From Aeromonas hydrophila subsp. hydrophila ATCC 7966 (GTDB lineage Bacteria; Pseudomonadota; Gammaproteobacteria; Enterobacterales; Aeromonadaceae), in NCBI RefSeq assembly GCF_000014805.1, contig NC_008570.1, forward strand, positions 4,579,001 to 4,643,000: a DNA stretch of 64,000 nt, written 5' to 3'. The position numbers and the translations under genes are program-made. The notes beneath the pieces were generated by a model that had not been told where the DNA came from, ran no database searches, and worked only from the letters and a program-made list of their open reading frames with translations. Each line of letters starts with the position of its first letter. Position 1 is the stretch's first letter. Positions 40,107-48,839 of the stretch are shown in pieces.

Positions 40107-41290
40107 AATAAAGCTTTATCTAGAATAGATAATCGCTACATCCCTGAATCCTTGGCAGACTGTCTTATAAAATATAAGGGAATCCAACATTTATCATGAG
40201 AAAACGATAAGCGAAGTGGGATCACAACAATAAGCTTACTGTGCTCTTAAAAACGTTCCATAAACTTGCTTATATGTATGATGAACAATGTGGTAAATAT
40301 TGAGCATGCTTTACTGAGATGGTGCAGATAATAGCTTGATCCTTCTTCTTTTTACAGTAGCATATGACAGATCTTGGCGTTATTATAACCATCAAATATT
40401 CACCTATTTTATCATGAGTTACAATGATTTGAGAAACCGTTGTCTGCTACTCTCGTCTCCTCCTCATGCTTGTGAATTTTTAATTTGTCTTCATCATGGG
40501 CCTTGATAACTATTGGTATTAATAATGAGGTGAGCTGTCGAACCTCACTTGGATATGCGTTAATTAATATCGCCGGCCTTGCTGCTTGTGCTGTTACTTT
40601 TAGAGCTTGGTATACGCCATCATCGAAGCAATTAATTAATGAAGCTTTTCATTACATGCAGCTGAGATTCTAATAGTCCCAGCTGCTCAATAGCAGAGTC
40701 TCTATAAGTAGTGCCTTCGGTGACCATGAACAACATGTGGCAGCTACTCATAAATATTATTATAGCAATGTAGAGTAGATAATAATATCACCTATCCAAG
40801 CCTAACAAATCAGGTATTATTCCATAGTCTTGCAGACTCATTTTTAATATCTATTTCAGATTCCTCAAAGTAACCTACGGCTATGATGACCAATAATTAA
40901 AACCAGATAACTCCAACCATCTCACTGCTCTAACAGAGCTTACCCACTGTTGATATGCCTCTTGCACTGACAGAAGCGGAGCGTAAGAAAAGTAATACAC
41001 TAATAGAAAGGTGCTGCCTTCATTACTCTTACTCTGATCCACCAAGGCCCACATGAGATGAGTACTGGCAAGTAAAAATAACAACTCATTGATAAACGCT
41101 CTTCATGCAAAAACTAGTTTATAGCTGAGGGAATCTCTCCCCTAAACTTAGATAACGGATTGAACGATATGTCACTGAAACTCCTTCGAGAATTAATAAC
41201 TCTTAATAAAACAAAGGTGATGACAACTGTCATATTAGCTCAATCTGACACTCAACGATAAATATTAATTTATTGACCCGCCATTGGACA
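40107..41290. other. 1.2-kb A+T-rich stretch without a recognisable gene
   Basis: Only short open frames occur on either strand, the longest being about 60-70 codons (40485-40673 plus, 40881-41084 minus). None has a convincing start or a family pattern. It contains no complete insertion sequence or obvious terminal repeats. It separates two same-strand glycosyltransferase genes, so it is probably decayed coding sequence or an old insertion or deletion scar. It may also hold the promoter of the downstream minus-strand operon. Confidence 0.5.
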
Positions 41291-41295
41291 ATTTC

Positions 41296-42396
41296 TCATA
41301 TATACAAAATTCCAAACTTCGATTTAATTTCTTCTATTATTGCTTCACGATGCGGAAGTGATGCTACTATCACCACATCAATTGAACTTATATCGACAAG
41401 ACACGCCCTTATTCCTACCCCCATAAAATCGCCAACTACAACCTTGTCGACAAGGCATTCAATAGAATATGATGTCATATTTGTTAATATTTCATGACAC
41501 AACCTACGCCCTCTTTGCCCAGCTCCCCAAACACCTATACGTGCTCCATCAGGGAATGAAAGCCTCAACCTAGACAATATTTCAATGTCATGATCATCAA
41601 GGTATGACTGCAACGGTTCATTAGCATAATCAGTCTCTCTGCGACTCACCAAATAACTACCTTTAAAGGGATGATTAGAATATATATGCCAAGGTTTCTC
41701 CTGACCGCAGAAGTGAACCAAAATGGGTAGAAAATTATTCTGCGCAAGATGATTGGGCTGGGCATTCCATTTGTTATCGATATAAACCGTCTTGTTTTCT
41801 AAAACAATATTTAATGCATCCTGATCATTATGCTCAAAGCCATTATTCTCAATCAGTAAGCGCAATGCTTGTTCACTGATATTTTTGGCTCTCCATTTAT
41901 CGAGATTCATTAGCATAAAGCCTGCGTTGAAATACTTTCCTGAGGATATTCCTCGCATCAGTTGTTTTTTCTTATCACATCCCAATATGTGATCAGATAC
42001 AACGGCAACGATTGCATCCCCCATATCTATCGACCAAAGCGGGCTGATATCTCCCAGAGCAATCATGTCGGAATCGATAAATAAAACTTTATCAATGCTT
42101 TTCAAAATATGTGGAATCGCAAATCTATAATAGGTGACTTCATTCAACCTATTATTATAGAGGTTGCTGATGGGAATATCTTTATAATCTGGTAGATTAT
42201 CATAAAACTTAATCACTAAGTTTTCTGACTCTAGCTTTGATAGCTTAAATTTATTTGTCTCACTCAGCCTGGCTAGAACATGACATTGTAGTTGAAGGTC
42301 ATGACTGAGGTGTTTTCCTAAACTATGTATTAGGGCCGCTAGGTGAACAGCAAAAGAATCATCAATACAGAAAGCAGAATGAATTATTTTTCTCAT
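41296..42396 (-). CDS. Family 8 glycosyltransferase with C-terminal Rossmann-like domain
   Basis: A 366-residue protein. The N-terminal 270 residues match GT8 (LgtC/WaaJ-type galactosyl- or glucosyltransferases). They include AFCIDDSFAVHLAALIHSL, YYRFAIPHIL, VLFIDSDMIALGD with the DxD motif, KYFNAGFMLMNL and HNDQDALN. The C-terminal about 80 residues, from IGVWGAGQRGRRLCHEIL, form a nucleotide-binding-like module like that of the 27989-29884 protein. AGGT precedes the ATG. Confidence 0.85.
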   Translation of the reverse strand: MRKIIHSAFCIDDSFAVHLAALIHSLGKHLSHDLQLQCHVLARLSETNKFKLSKLESENLVIKFYDNLPDYKDIPISNLYNNRLNEVTYYRFAIPHILKSIDKVLFIDSDMIALGDISPLWSIDMGDAIVAVVSDHILGCDKKKQLMRGISSGKYFNAGFMLMNLDKWRAKNISEQALRLLIENNGFEHNDQDALNIVLENKTVYIDNKWNAQPNHLAQNNFLPILVHFCGQEKPWHIYSNHPFKGSYLVSRRETDYANEPLQSYLDDHDIEILSRLRLSFPDGARIGVWGAGQRGRRLCHEILTNMTSYSIECLVDKVVVGDFMGVGIRACLVDISSIDVVIVASLPHREAIIEEIKSKFGILYI

Positions 42397-42432
42397 ATCA
42401 TTACCTAACTCAGCTATTGAAACAATGTCAAA

Positions 42433-43377
42433 TTAGCCAAAAACTTTATTAAACACCCGTTCCGGTTCATTCCTATGCTGCCATGCAAATTCATGACGCT
42501 CATCAAAGAACCACTGAGACTGAACAGAGTCCGTGATGAGCGAATCAAACAACGCCCAGTTTCTGGCGCGTAAAAAATACAGCGCAGTGGAAAATAAAAG
42601 ATGGCTTTTCCCCTTTTTCACCAACAACTCATCCATTCCTACCTCAAATGCCAAGTCACACGCGGCCAACATATCTTGCAAGGCAAGCTTACGACGTTCA
42701 TCTGAAGCACGAATAGTTCCACAAATGCTGTCGCTATGGACTCTATAACGCCCATACACCTGTGAAATACGGTCTATTCTTCCTCCCAAATAAAATGAAT
42801 TGAGAATATGCCAGGAGTAATCGTTCACTACATGGCAATCAAGATTCACTGCATCCAACATTCTTTCATGCCGACGGAAAGCACAGGAACTGGTATTGAA
42901 AAAGAGTCCGTACTGGACTAGGTGTTCCGGACCCGCTCGCACAGGGATATATTTCGCGTTGTAGTAATCCCTGCTGAATAGCGAGGTGGTACGATTTGAG
43001 TCGCTATCAAATACTTCAGCCTCATGATAAACGAAACCACAATCGGGATTCCTATCCAGATGATTGGTCAGCGCCTGCAGCTTGCCGGGAAGAGCCAAAT
43101 CATCTCCATCGACATAAACCATGTACATTCCCCGAGCTTGTTCCAGCAAAGCACGTATGGTCAGGCACACCCCTTTGTTTTTTTTGTTTTGCAAGATACG
43201 CAATCCCGGCCACTGCCGTGCCAGCCGTTGCATGATGGACCAGGAGTCATCACTCGAGCCGTCATCGATGGCGATCACCTCGAACTCGAAATCCGTCTGC
43301 TGCTCGAGCAGGCTGAGCAGGCAGGGTTCGATGAAGCGCGCCAGATTGTAGACGGGCACCAATACGCTGACTTTCAT
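42433..43377 (-). CDS. Family 2 glycosyltransferase (mosaic gene)
   Basis: A 314-residue GT-A transferase. It begins KVSVLVPVYNLARFIEPCL and has VIAIDDGSSDDSW and a YVDGDDLAL DxD element. The DNA for the first about 55 codons (43.2-43.38 kb) is G+C-rich, whereas the rest is A+T-richer with different codon use. The change falls close to an A8 tract (43178-43185) that encodes an NKKNKG stretch. This resembles the junction inside flmB. The ATG at 43377 gives the family's usual start. Confidence 0.87.
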   Translation of the reverse strand: MKVSVLVPVYNLARFIEPCLLSLLEQQTDFEFEVIAIDDGSSDDSWSIMQRLARQWPGLRILQNKKNKGVCLTIRALLEQARGMYMVYVDGDDLALPGKLQALTNHLDRNPDCGFVYHEAEVFDSDSNRTTSLFSRDYYNAKYIPVRAGPEHLVQYGLFFNTSSCAFRRHERMLDAVNLDCHVVNDYSWHILNSFYLGGRIDRISQVYGRYRVHSDSICGTIRASDERRKLALQDMLAACDLAFEVGMDELLVKKGKSHLLFSTALYFLRARNWALFDSLITDSVQSQWFFDERHEFAWQHRNEPERVFNKVFG

Positions 43378-43547
43378 AGGGAAATCCAAGGGAAAATGAA
43401 TAGAAAAGAAGCGGATGGGAGAAAATGGGCAAGGCTACCGCACGGTCCCTGTCAACCCTTCTCCCTCTCTGTCAGGTTTTACTGCAAGAGGTATGCCTGA
43501 CCAAGCTAATCCATTGAAGCTGCTGGATTTATGTGAGCCACACCCGA

Positions 43548-44735
43548 TTATTCGCGTCGGCTGAGGCCACGGCTGCACAGTTGCAGCATGTCGATGCCAT
43601 CCCAGTGCCATTCGAATGCGAGCGCCTGTCCCGGCGCCACCACCCGGTCAATCCGGCAGGTGGGGGCAGTCGGCAGCGCCGCTTCGACCCCGCCCCTGTC
43701 ACCGCCAACCCAGACGCAGGTCTGCATGTCCCAGGGCTGTGCCAGCAGCTCATTCAGGGTATCGGCCACAAATTCGGCAACTGTACCTCCTCCGACGTGT
43801 GCGAGCCGCAACGTGCTGGTCGGAGTCAATAAGGTGACGCCGGGCAAGCCGGTCACCTTCATTGCCCCCTGCTCGGCGGCATTTTGTTGACTGTGGATCA
43901 GTCGTTCCATCGCCAGGGCGGGATCGGCGGCAAAGGGGGCAAACAGGGCTTCCAGCAAGCGGTGGCGCAGCCCTTCGTCGGGCTCACCCAGCCAGCAGAG
44001 GGTGGTTGGCGAGGCGCAGGCCTGCTGGTTGAAACGGGTGCAGTCCTGCTGCAAGGCATCCAGCATCCGTTGCCACTCTTGCGGCTCCAGCCCGGCCAGC
44101 CAGCGGCTGTCGAGTACCGCCATCGAGCGGCGGTCCGGAAACACCACCTCCTGCGCCGTGGGTGCCAGGGGAATGGCCCGCACCTGGCGAATGGTCTCAT
44201 CGCCGCCCCAGATGATGCGCAGCCGGCAGCGCGCCGACAGCCAGGCGGTAATGCCCTCATCGTGGTCATAGCGAATGAAGCGGGTACGGGCGGCGATCTC
44301 TTGCCATTCACCGAGGCTGAACAGTTCGTTGAGGATCGCCAGCATGGCCTCCTGCTGCGGATCGCGGCGTGACGACAGCCGCATCACGCAGGGATTGCCC
44401 ATCAACAGAGCCATCAACCAGGAGTAGAAGGCCACCGTCGGCACGTTGGAGGGCACCAGGTGAAAAGTGACCCCCAGCGGCCCCCGTCCCTGCAAGCGCT
44501 GCTGTTCTCTGGCCAGCTGGCGCGGCCGCAGCCAGAAACCGAACGCGGCCAGATCGGGATGACGACGCCCCTCCTGTTGCAGGCGGGCCGACAGCGCCGT
44601 CACGAAGTCGCAGATGACGGGGGCAAAGCAGGGCAGCGGCTGCGGGCAGAAGGTTGGCCAGCCCGCAGCCGGCGCCACGAAGCTGACCGCCGGCCCCTCC
44701 TGCCAGTGCCCGGTGGTCACCCCGGACGGGGTCAT
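43548..44735 (-). CDS. luxC: LuxC-type acyl-CoA/acyl-protein reductase
   Basis: A 395-residue member of the LuxC acyl reductase family (aldehyde dehydrogenase fold). It shows FHLVPSNVPTVAFYSWLMAL, IIWGGDETIRQVR, and a catalytic cysteine candidate in FNQQACASPTTL. The start used here overlaps the luxE stop as ATGA at 44732-44735; two earlier in-frame ATGs lie inside luxE. No luxA or luxB luciferase genes are present, so this is not for light. In Aeromonas such luxC/luxE pairs belong to polar flagella glycosylation islands and probably reduce an activated acyl group. Confidence 0.87.
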   Translation of the reverse strand: MTPSGVTTGHWQEGPAVSFVAPAAGWPTFCPQPLPCFAPVICDFVTALSARLQQEGRRHPDLAAFGFWLRPRQLAREQQRLQGRGPLGVTFHLVPSNVPTVAFYSWLMALLMGNPCVMRLSSRRDPQQEAMLAILNELFSLGEWQEIAARTRFIRYDHDEGITAWLSARCRLRIIWGGDETIRQVRAIPLAPTAQEVVFPDRRSMAVLDSRWLAGLEPQEWQRMLDALQQDCTRFNQQACASPTTLCWLGEPDEGLRHRLLEALFAPFAADPALAMERLIHSQQNAAEQGAMKVTGLPGVTLLTPTSTLRLAHVGGGTVAEFVADTLNELLAQPWDMQTCVWVGGDRGGVEAALPTAPTCRIDRVVAPGQALAFEWHWDGIDMLQLCSRGLSRRE

Positions 44736-45790
44736 TCGAAGGTATCGCTGCATCCCCTTACCTCGGCGCCGTACTGGCGTCCCGCTACGTGAAAATAACG
44801 GCCATGGCGGCCACAAGGGCAGTCATCCTCTCCCAGCAGCACGCCGAGATCCTCGCTCAGCAGGCTGTGGCCGGGATAACTGCCGGGAATGGCGGAGAGC
44901 ACCTGCAGCAGGCCTGGACTGCCAATCCCGAGCGGCTGATGGGTGAGCGGATCGCGCACCTGTACATCGGCAAACACAGGAGCATGCAGGTGACCCTGCT
45001 CGCACTCGACGAAGATGGAGCCCACCTGCTCCACCATGCCGTAGAAATTGTGCACCCGACCCAGCCCCAGCTGTTCACGGCAGCGGGCCTTGAAGGCGGG
45101 ATTGTCCACTGCCAGATGCTGCAGCTTTTTCCAGCCGCCGCTGTGAAACAAAATGCCCTGTGTCAGCGGCAGTTGCAGGCCGCGCTCACGCAGCGGCTCC
45201 AGCAGGCATTGCCAGACCATGAAGGTGAAGCCGAACAGCAGCACCGGCTGGCCGGCATATTTGTCACAAAAGGCCTCTATCACCGGCCAGTTGGGCCGCA
45301 TCTGCTCGTCGAGGGCATAGGTATGGTCACGGCCGAGGAAGGAGAGCCCCAGCGCGCCCGCGCCGCGCGCCGAAAAGCCGCTGCGGTTCTGGATCAGGGC
45401 GGGTTGCTCCACCAGCAGCATGGGCAGGCGCTGCTTGCCGACAAACTCCTGCAGGATCTTCACCAGCACCTTGCTCTGCAGAGCGGCGGTCTCCCTGTCC
45501 AGCACGATCCGTGATGGCGAGCCCGTGGTGCCCGACGAGGTGAGCACCTTGAACACCTCGCTCTGCGGCACGCTCTGCCATTGGGCCAGTTTGAACAGCC
45601 GGGCCGCCAGGTAGGGCAGCGCATCGTAGTCGGTCGCCGCGGCCGTCCAGCCGAAGGCTTGCAGCACATTGTCATAGGCCGTGCAGTGCGCCTGATGGTG
45701 CGCAGTCAACGCGTTGAGCCGCGCCAGCAGCTGCGCCTGTTTGGCAGCCTGGGGCAGCGCGAAGACCGGCGCGCTCAGCAAGTGCTCCAT
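44732..45790 (-). CDS. luxE: LuxE-type acyl-protein synthetase
   Basis: A 352-residue acyl-activating enzyme of the LuxE family. It shows VLTSSGTTGSPSRIVLDR, the AMP-binding loop, then HSGGWKKLQHLAVD, FYGMVEQVGSIFVEC, and a C-terminal LLGEDDCPCGRHGRYF with a cysteine pair. LuxE activates a carboxylic acid and carries it as an acyl-enzyme for LuxC. Its ATG overlaps the ligase stop (TGATG), and its own stop overlaps luxC. It is part of the coupled pseH-to-luxC set. Confidence 0.87.
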   Translation of the reverse strand: MEHLLSAPVFALPQAAKQAQLLARLNALTAHHQAHCTAYDNVLQAFGWTAAATDYDALPYLAARLFKLAQWQSVPQSEVFKVLTSSGTTGSPSRIVLDRETAALQSKVLVKILQEFVGKQRLPMLLVEQPALIQNRSGFSARGAGALGLSFLGRDHTYALDEQMRPNWPVIEAFCDKYAGQPVLLFGFTFMVWQCLLEPLRERGLQLPLTQGILFHSGGWKKLQHLAVDNPAFKARCREQLGLGRVHNFYGMVEQVGSIFVECEQGHLHAPVFADVQVRDPLTHQPLGIGSPGLLQVLSAIPGSYPGHSLLSEDLGVLLGEDDCPCGRHGRYFHVAGRQYGAEVRGCSDTFE

Positions 45791-47160
45791 CACGCCTCCC
45801 TCGCCAGTCTGGCCAGGGCGGCGTAGTCAATCTTGTGATTCGCTGTGCGCGGCAGTTGTGGCACCTGCACCACCAGCACCGCGCGCGGCGGGGCCTGCAG
45901 CCACTGCGCCAGCTCGCGTTGCAAGCCGTCGGCCGTCTGGTCACCGCGAGGTTCGATAGCCACCAGCAGGCAGTCGTCACGCCCGCCGCAGGCCCCTGTC
46001 CAGCCCCAACGATGGAGCTGGCTCTCGACCTCCGCCAGGCTGACCCGCTTGCCAAACAGCTTGAGAAAACGGCTGAGCCGGCCGCAGATGTAGTAGCGGC
46101 CCGCCTCATCGCAACGGGCCAGATCGCCGGTGGCCAGCTCCTGCAGCTGGGCGCCCAGCGCCAGATCCTCGGCCGTAACGGCGTAACCCAGCATGACGTT
46201 GTCACCGCGATAGACCAGCTCCCCCTCCCCGGGCTTGCCCCCCTCCAGCGCGCGCAAGGCGAACTGGCCGCCGGGAATGGCACGACCGATGGCATCCGGA
46301 TGAGCGGCCACCTCGGGCGCCGCCAGCCAGGCCATGCGGGCGGTGGCCTCGGTCTGGCCGTACATGACGAAGAAGCGCCGATCCAGCCGCAAGGCCTGCT
46401 CGGCAAACTGCTGCGCCAGCGCGGGTTCTAAACGCCCGCCCGCCTGAGTCAGGGTCTGCAACGAGGGGTAACGGGCCCAGTCAAAGCGCAGTCGGGCCAG
46501 CATCTGATAGGTAAAGGGCACCCCGGCAAAGCTGCTCACCTCGTGCAAGTCGACCTGCTGCCAGAAGTCGCGCTCCAGCACGCTCCCTTCGTGCTGCACC
46601 AGGGAGGCGCCCACCAGCAGATGGCTGTTGAGCACCGACAGGCCGTAGGAGTAGTACAGCGGCAGGCTGGTGATGGCTCGCTCAGCCGCCATCAGCGCCA
46701 GATAGTCGGCGATGGAGGTGGCGTTGGCAGCCAGATTGCGTCCCGACAGCCGCACCCACTTGGCGCTGCCGGTGCTGCCCGAGGTCGGCAGCAATACTGA
46801 CAGTTCCGGGTGCAGGGTGGGCGTCGTCGCGGCGAGCCGCTCCAGCTGACCGGCGTCATTGACCCGCCAGCTCACGTCAAACTGCCGGCAGCTGGCATCG
46901 CGCTGACTCGTTGGGAGGGCCGGGTCTGCCAGCATCACGACATGCCCCAGCTTGAGCGCGGCAAGATAGTGCAGCAGGTGGGCGGTGCGGGTGAAAAAGG
47001 GCAGATAGACCAGGCTGCGCTCGTCCGGATAGCTGGCCGCCAGCCGCGCCACCCGCCGTGCCAGCTCGCCGTAGGAGAGCCAGCCCTCTTGCGGGTCGCG
47101 CCAGGCCGGCGCCGGGTTGTCTTCCCGCAGGTGGGCGAGCAGTGCGTGTGCGTGATCCAT
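45790..47160 (-). CDS. Acyl-AMP ligase (ANL superfamily)
   Basis: A 456-residue adenylating enzyme. Its P-loop is LLPTSGSTGSAKWVRLSG, the A5 motif is FFVMYGQTEATARM, ELATGDLARCDEAGRYYI follows, and the A8 hinge reads GRLSRFLKLFGKRVSLAEVE. A terminal lysine lies in TANHKIDY. It should activate a small carboxylic acid and load it on the adjacent ACP or on CoA. The frame is open far upstream, but the start that overlaps the SDR stop (TGATG) begins real coding. The chain identity is unknown. Confidence 0.87.
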   Translation of the reverse strand: MDHAHALLAHLREDNPAPAWRDPQEGWLSYGELARRVARLAASYPDERSLVYLPFFTRTAHLLHYLAALKLGHVVMLADPALPTSQRDASCRQFDVSWRVNDAGQLERLAATTPTLHPELSVLLPTSGSTGSAKWVRLSGRNLAANATSIADYLALMAAERAITSLPLYYSYGLSVLNSHLLVGASLVQHEGSVLERDFWQQVDLHEVSSFAGVPFTYQMLARLRFDWARYPSLQTLTQAGGRLEPALAQQFAEQALRLDRRFFVMYGQTEATARMAWLAAPEVAAHPDAIGRAIPGGQFALRALEGGKPGEGELVYRGDNVMLGYAVTAEDLALGAQLQELATGDLARCDEAGRYYICGRLSRFLKLFGKRVSLAEVESQLHRWGWTGACGGRDDCLLVAIEPRGDQTADGLQRELAQWLQAPPRAVLVVQVPQLPRTANHKIDYAALARLAREA

Positions 47161-47909
47161 CAGACCGTCATGCCTCCATCCACGCCGATGACCTGACCGG
47201 TCACATAGCTTGCCAGGTCGGAGGCGAGAAACAGCGCGACCTTGGCCACTTCGTCCGGCGTGCCGATGCGCCCCATGGCAATGCTGGCGAGCCGCTCGGC
47301 AAACTTGTCGTCCGGGATGGCGTGGGCCATCTCGGTGTCGATGAAGCCGGGGGCGATGGCATTGACCCGGATCCGGCTGGCGGCCAGCTCCTTGGCCAGC
47401 GACTGGGTGATGCCGATCACCGCCGCCTTGCTGCCGGCATAGCTGCAAAGGCCGGCGGCACCGACCCGCCCCATCAGGGAGGCCAAATTGATGATGCTGC
47501 CGCCACCGCTGCGCTGCATCAGGCGGGCGGTATACTGGCTGCAATAGACCACGCTGAAGGTGTTGTGACTGAAGGTCTGCTCCAGCTGGGCCTGGTTGAC
47601 CATACCGAGCAGCCCCTCTTCCAGAATGCCGGCATTGTTGACCAGCACGTCCAGCTGGCGCGTCTGGGCAAACAGCTGCTGAAAGGCCTGCTTGACTGCC
47701 TGCGGCTGCGCCACGTCGACACAGAGATAGTGACAAGGCACGCCGAACTCGGCGCCGAGTTCATCGGCCAGCCGGCTCAGGGCCGCCTCGTCACGCCCCG
47801 CCAGCCACAGCTCGGCCCCCTGCGCGGCAAACAACCGGGCAATGGCGAGCCCGATGCCGCGCCCGGCGCCGGTGATCAACACCCGCTTGCCTTGCAGCAG
47901 CCCCTGCAT
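47160..47909 (-). CDS. SDR oxidoreductase, FabG-like
   Basis: A 249-residue short-chain dehydrogenase. It contains ITGAGRGIGLAIARLFAAQG for NADPH, VLVNNAGILEEG, SYAGSKAAVIGITQSLAKEL with Tyr and Lys, and a terminal VTGQVIGVDGGMTV. FabG-like enzymes reduce 3-ketoacyl-ACP. Sitting between an ACP gene and an acyl-AMP ligase, it probably reduces a keto group on the acyl chain that decorates the pseudaminic acid or glycan. Both neighbours overlap by one base (TGATG). Confidence 0.87.
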   Translation of the reverse strand: MQGLLQGKRVLITGAGRGIGLAIARLFAAQGAELWLAGRDEAALSRLADELGAEFGVPCHYLCVDVAQPQAVKQAFQQLFAQTRQLDVLVNNAGILEEGLLGMVNQAQLEQTFSHNTFSVVYCSQYTARLMQRSGGGSIINLASLMGRVGAAGLCSYAGSKAAVIGITQSLAKELAASRIRVNAIAPGFIDTEMAHAIPDDKFAERLASIAMGRIGTPDEVAKVALFLASDLASYVTGQVIGVDGGMTV

Positions 47910-48142
47910 CAGAGGGCGACCCCGTACTTGGCGAGGATCTCCCGCGCCTTGGCGACCGAGCTCATGTCGATGATGTCATCGGTATCGAGCAGCACGCCGT
48001 AGCAGTCCTCCAGCTGGGCGATCAGGCCCATGTGGGCGACAGAGTCCCACTGGGGAATGCTGTTGTAGGCCAGCTGGTCGCTGATACTGCCGACGTCGAT
48101 GCCGAGGGCATCGGCAAAAACCTGTTCCAACGCTGTAGTCAT
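47909..48142 (-). CDS. Acyl carrier protein
   Basis: A 77-residue acidic protein with the phosphopantetheine-attachment motif WDSVAHMGL; Ser34 is the site. It has DSV in place of the usual DSL. It overlaps the pseH stop (ATGA) and the SDR start. It is one of two ACPs in the window; the other is at 56010. It carries the acyl intermediate handled by the SDR, ligase, LuxE and LuxC. Confidence 0.9.
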   Translation of the reverse strand: MTTALEQVFADALGIDVGSISDQLAYNSIPQWDSVAHMGLIAQLEDCYGVLLDTDDIIDMSSVAKAREILAKYGVAL

Positions 48143-48663
48143 CTGAAAAATCTCCGTAGCCGTTCTCGGGCGGCATAATAGTCGGCGGGCTGCAGTTCGA
48201 GGGCGATGAAGTCGCCCTGTTGCCCCTGTTGGCGATAGCCGAGCTGCGCATTGAGTCGCAAAGCGGCGTCATTGCCGGTGCGCACCAGAGTGCGGATGCA
48301 GCCGAGCTCAAAGGTATCGAAGCCCTGATCGAGCTGTGACAGGGCGGCGGCGACGGCCAACATGGGGTGGCGCACGCTGGAGCGGCCCAGATAGAGGCCG
48401 GCATCGGCCACCGGCTGCCCCTGCAGCGATTGCCTCGTCTCCCCTTTCAGGTTGACGTAGCCGGCCCGCAGGCCACGGCACCAGAGCACCCAGTGCTGCT
48501 GGTCAGGCCGTTCCAGGCTGCTGACGAACCACTGCCGTTGCTGGCGGGGGGAGATGAGCGCCTGCTCCACCATCTGCAACCGCACCTCGTCCTGGTTGCG
48601 CCAGCGTCGCAGAGTGGGCAGATCCCAAGGCTGGAGCGGGCGCAATTCGACACCATAACTCAT
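48139..48663 (-). CDS. pseH: PseH/FlmH-type GNAT N-acetyltransferase
   Basis: A 174-residue GNAT protein. The start VELRPLQPWDLPTLRRWRN is typical of PseH and RimJ-like enzymes, and IRTLVRTGNDAALRLNAQLG is the acetyl-CoA region. PseH acetylates the 4-amino group of UDP-4-amino-4,6-dideoxy-L-altrosamine, step three of pseudaminic acid synthesis. No other PseH candidate is in the window. It leads the minus-strand set; the ATG at 48663 gives the cleanest start, with only a weak Shine-Dalgarno. Confidence 0.82.
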   Translation of the reverse strand: MSYGVELRPLQPWDLPTLRRWRNQDEVRLQMVEQALISPRQQRQWFVSSLERPDQQHWVLWCRGLRAGYVNLKGETRQSLQGQPVADAGLYLGRSSVRHPMLAVAAALSQLDQGFDTFELGCIRTLVRTGNDAALRLNAQLGYRQQGQQGDFIALELQPADYYAARERLRRFFR

Positions 48664-48839
48664 GTTCAATACCAATGACGTCCCATCACTTGCCCATGTT
48701 ATCGACCATCGCCGGGCAATTCCGTAGCAAAGCTCAATAATATAAGATGAAAACTCGGTATAATCTCAAAAATAATCAACGAGTTGTCATCAATTATCCG
48801 GCCCGGCGACCACGTCGGGCTCCTCAGGGAGAGAGCATC
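48664..48839. promoter_or_regulatory. Divergent promoter region pseH / pseF
   Basis: A 176-base gap separates the divergent pseH and pseF genes. On the plus strand a TATAAT box is at 48759-48764, about 80 bases before the pseF ATG, but no good -35 sits 17 bases before it. GGGAGAG precedes the pseF ATG. I found no sigma-54 pattern with the correct 10-base spacing here, unlike the flmA promoter. Confidence 0.45.

Noticed and set aside
40107..41290. Degenerate insertion sequence
   Set aside because: I found no terminal inverted repeats, no target duplication and no recognisable transposase fragment, so the claim cannot be supported.
43548..45790. luxC and luxE as a bioluminescence operon
   Set aside because: No luxA, luxB, luxD or lux regulators are present. 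The genes are coupled to pseH and an ACP inside a flagellin glycosylation island.
48664..48839. Second sigma-54 promoter in front of pseF or pseH
   Set aside because: No GG-N10-GC element with adequate flanking bases was found on either strand.
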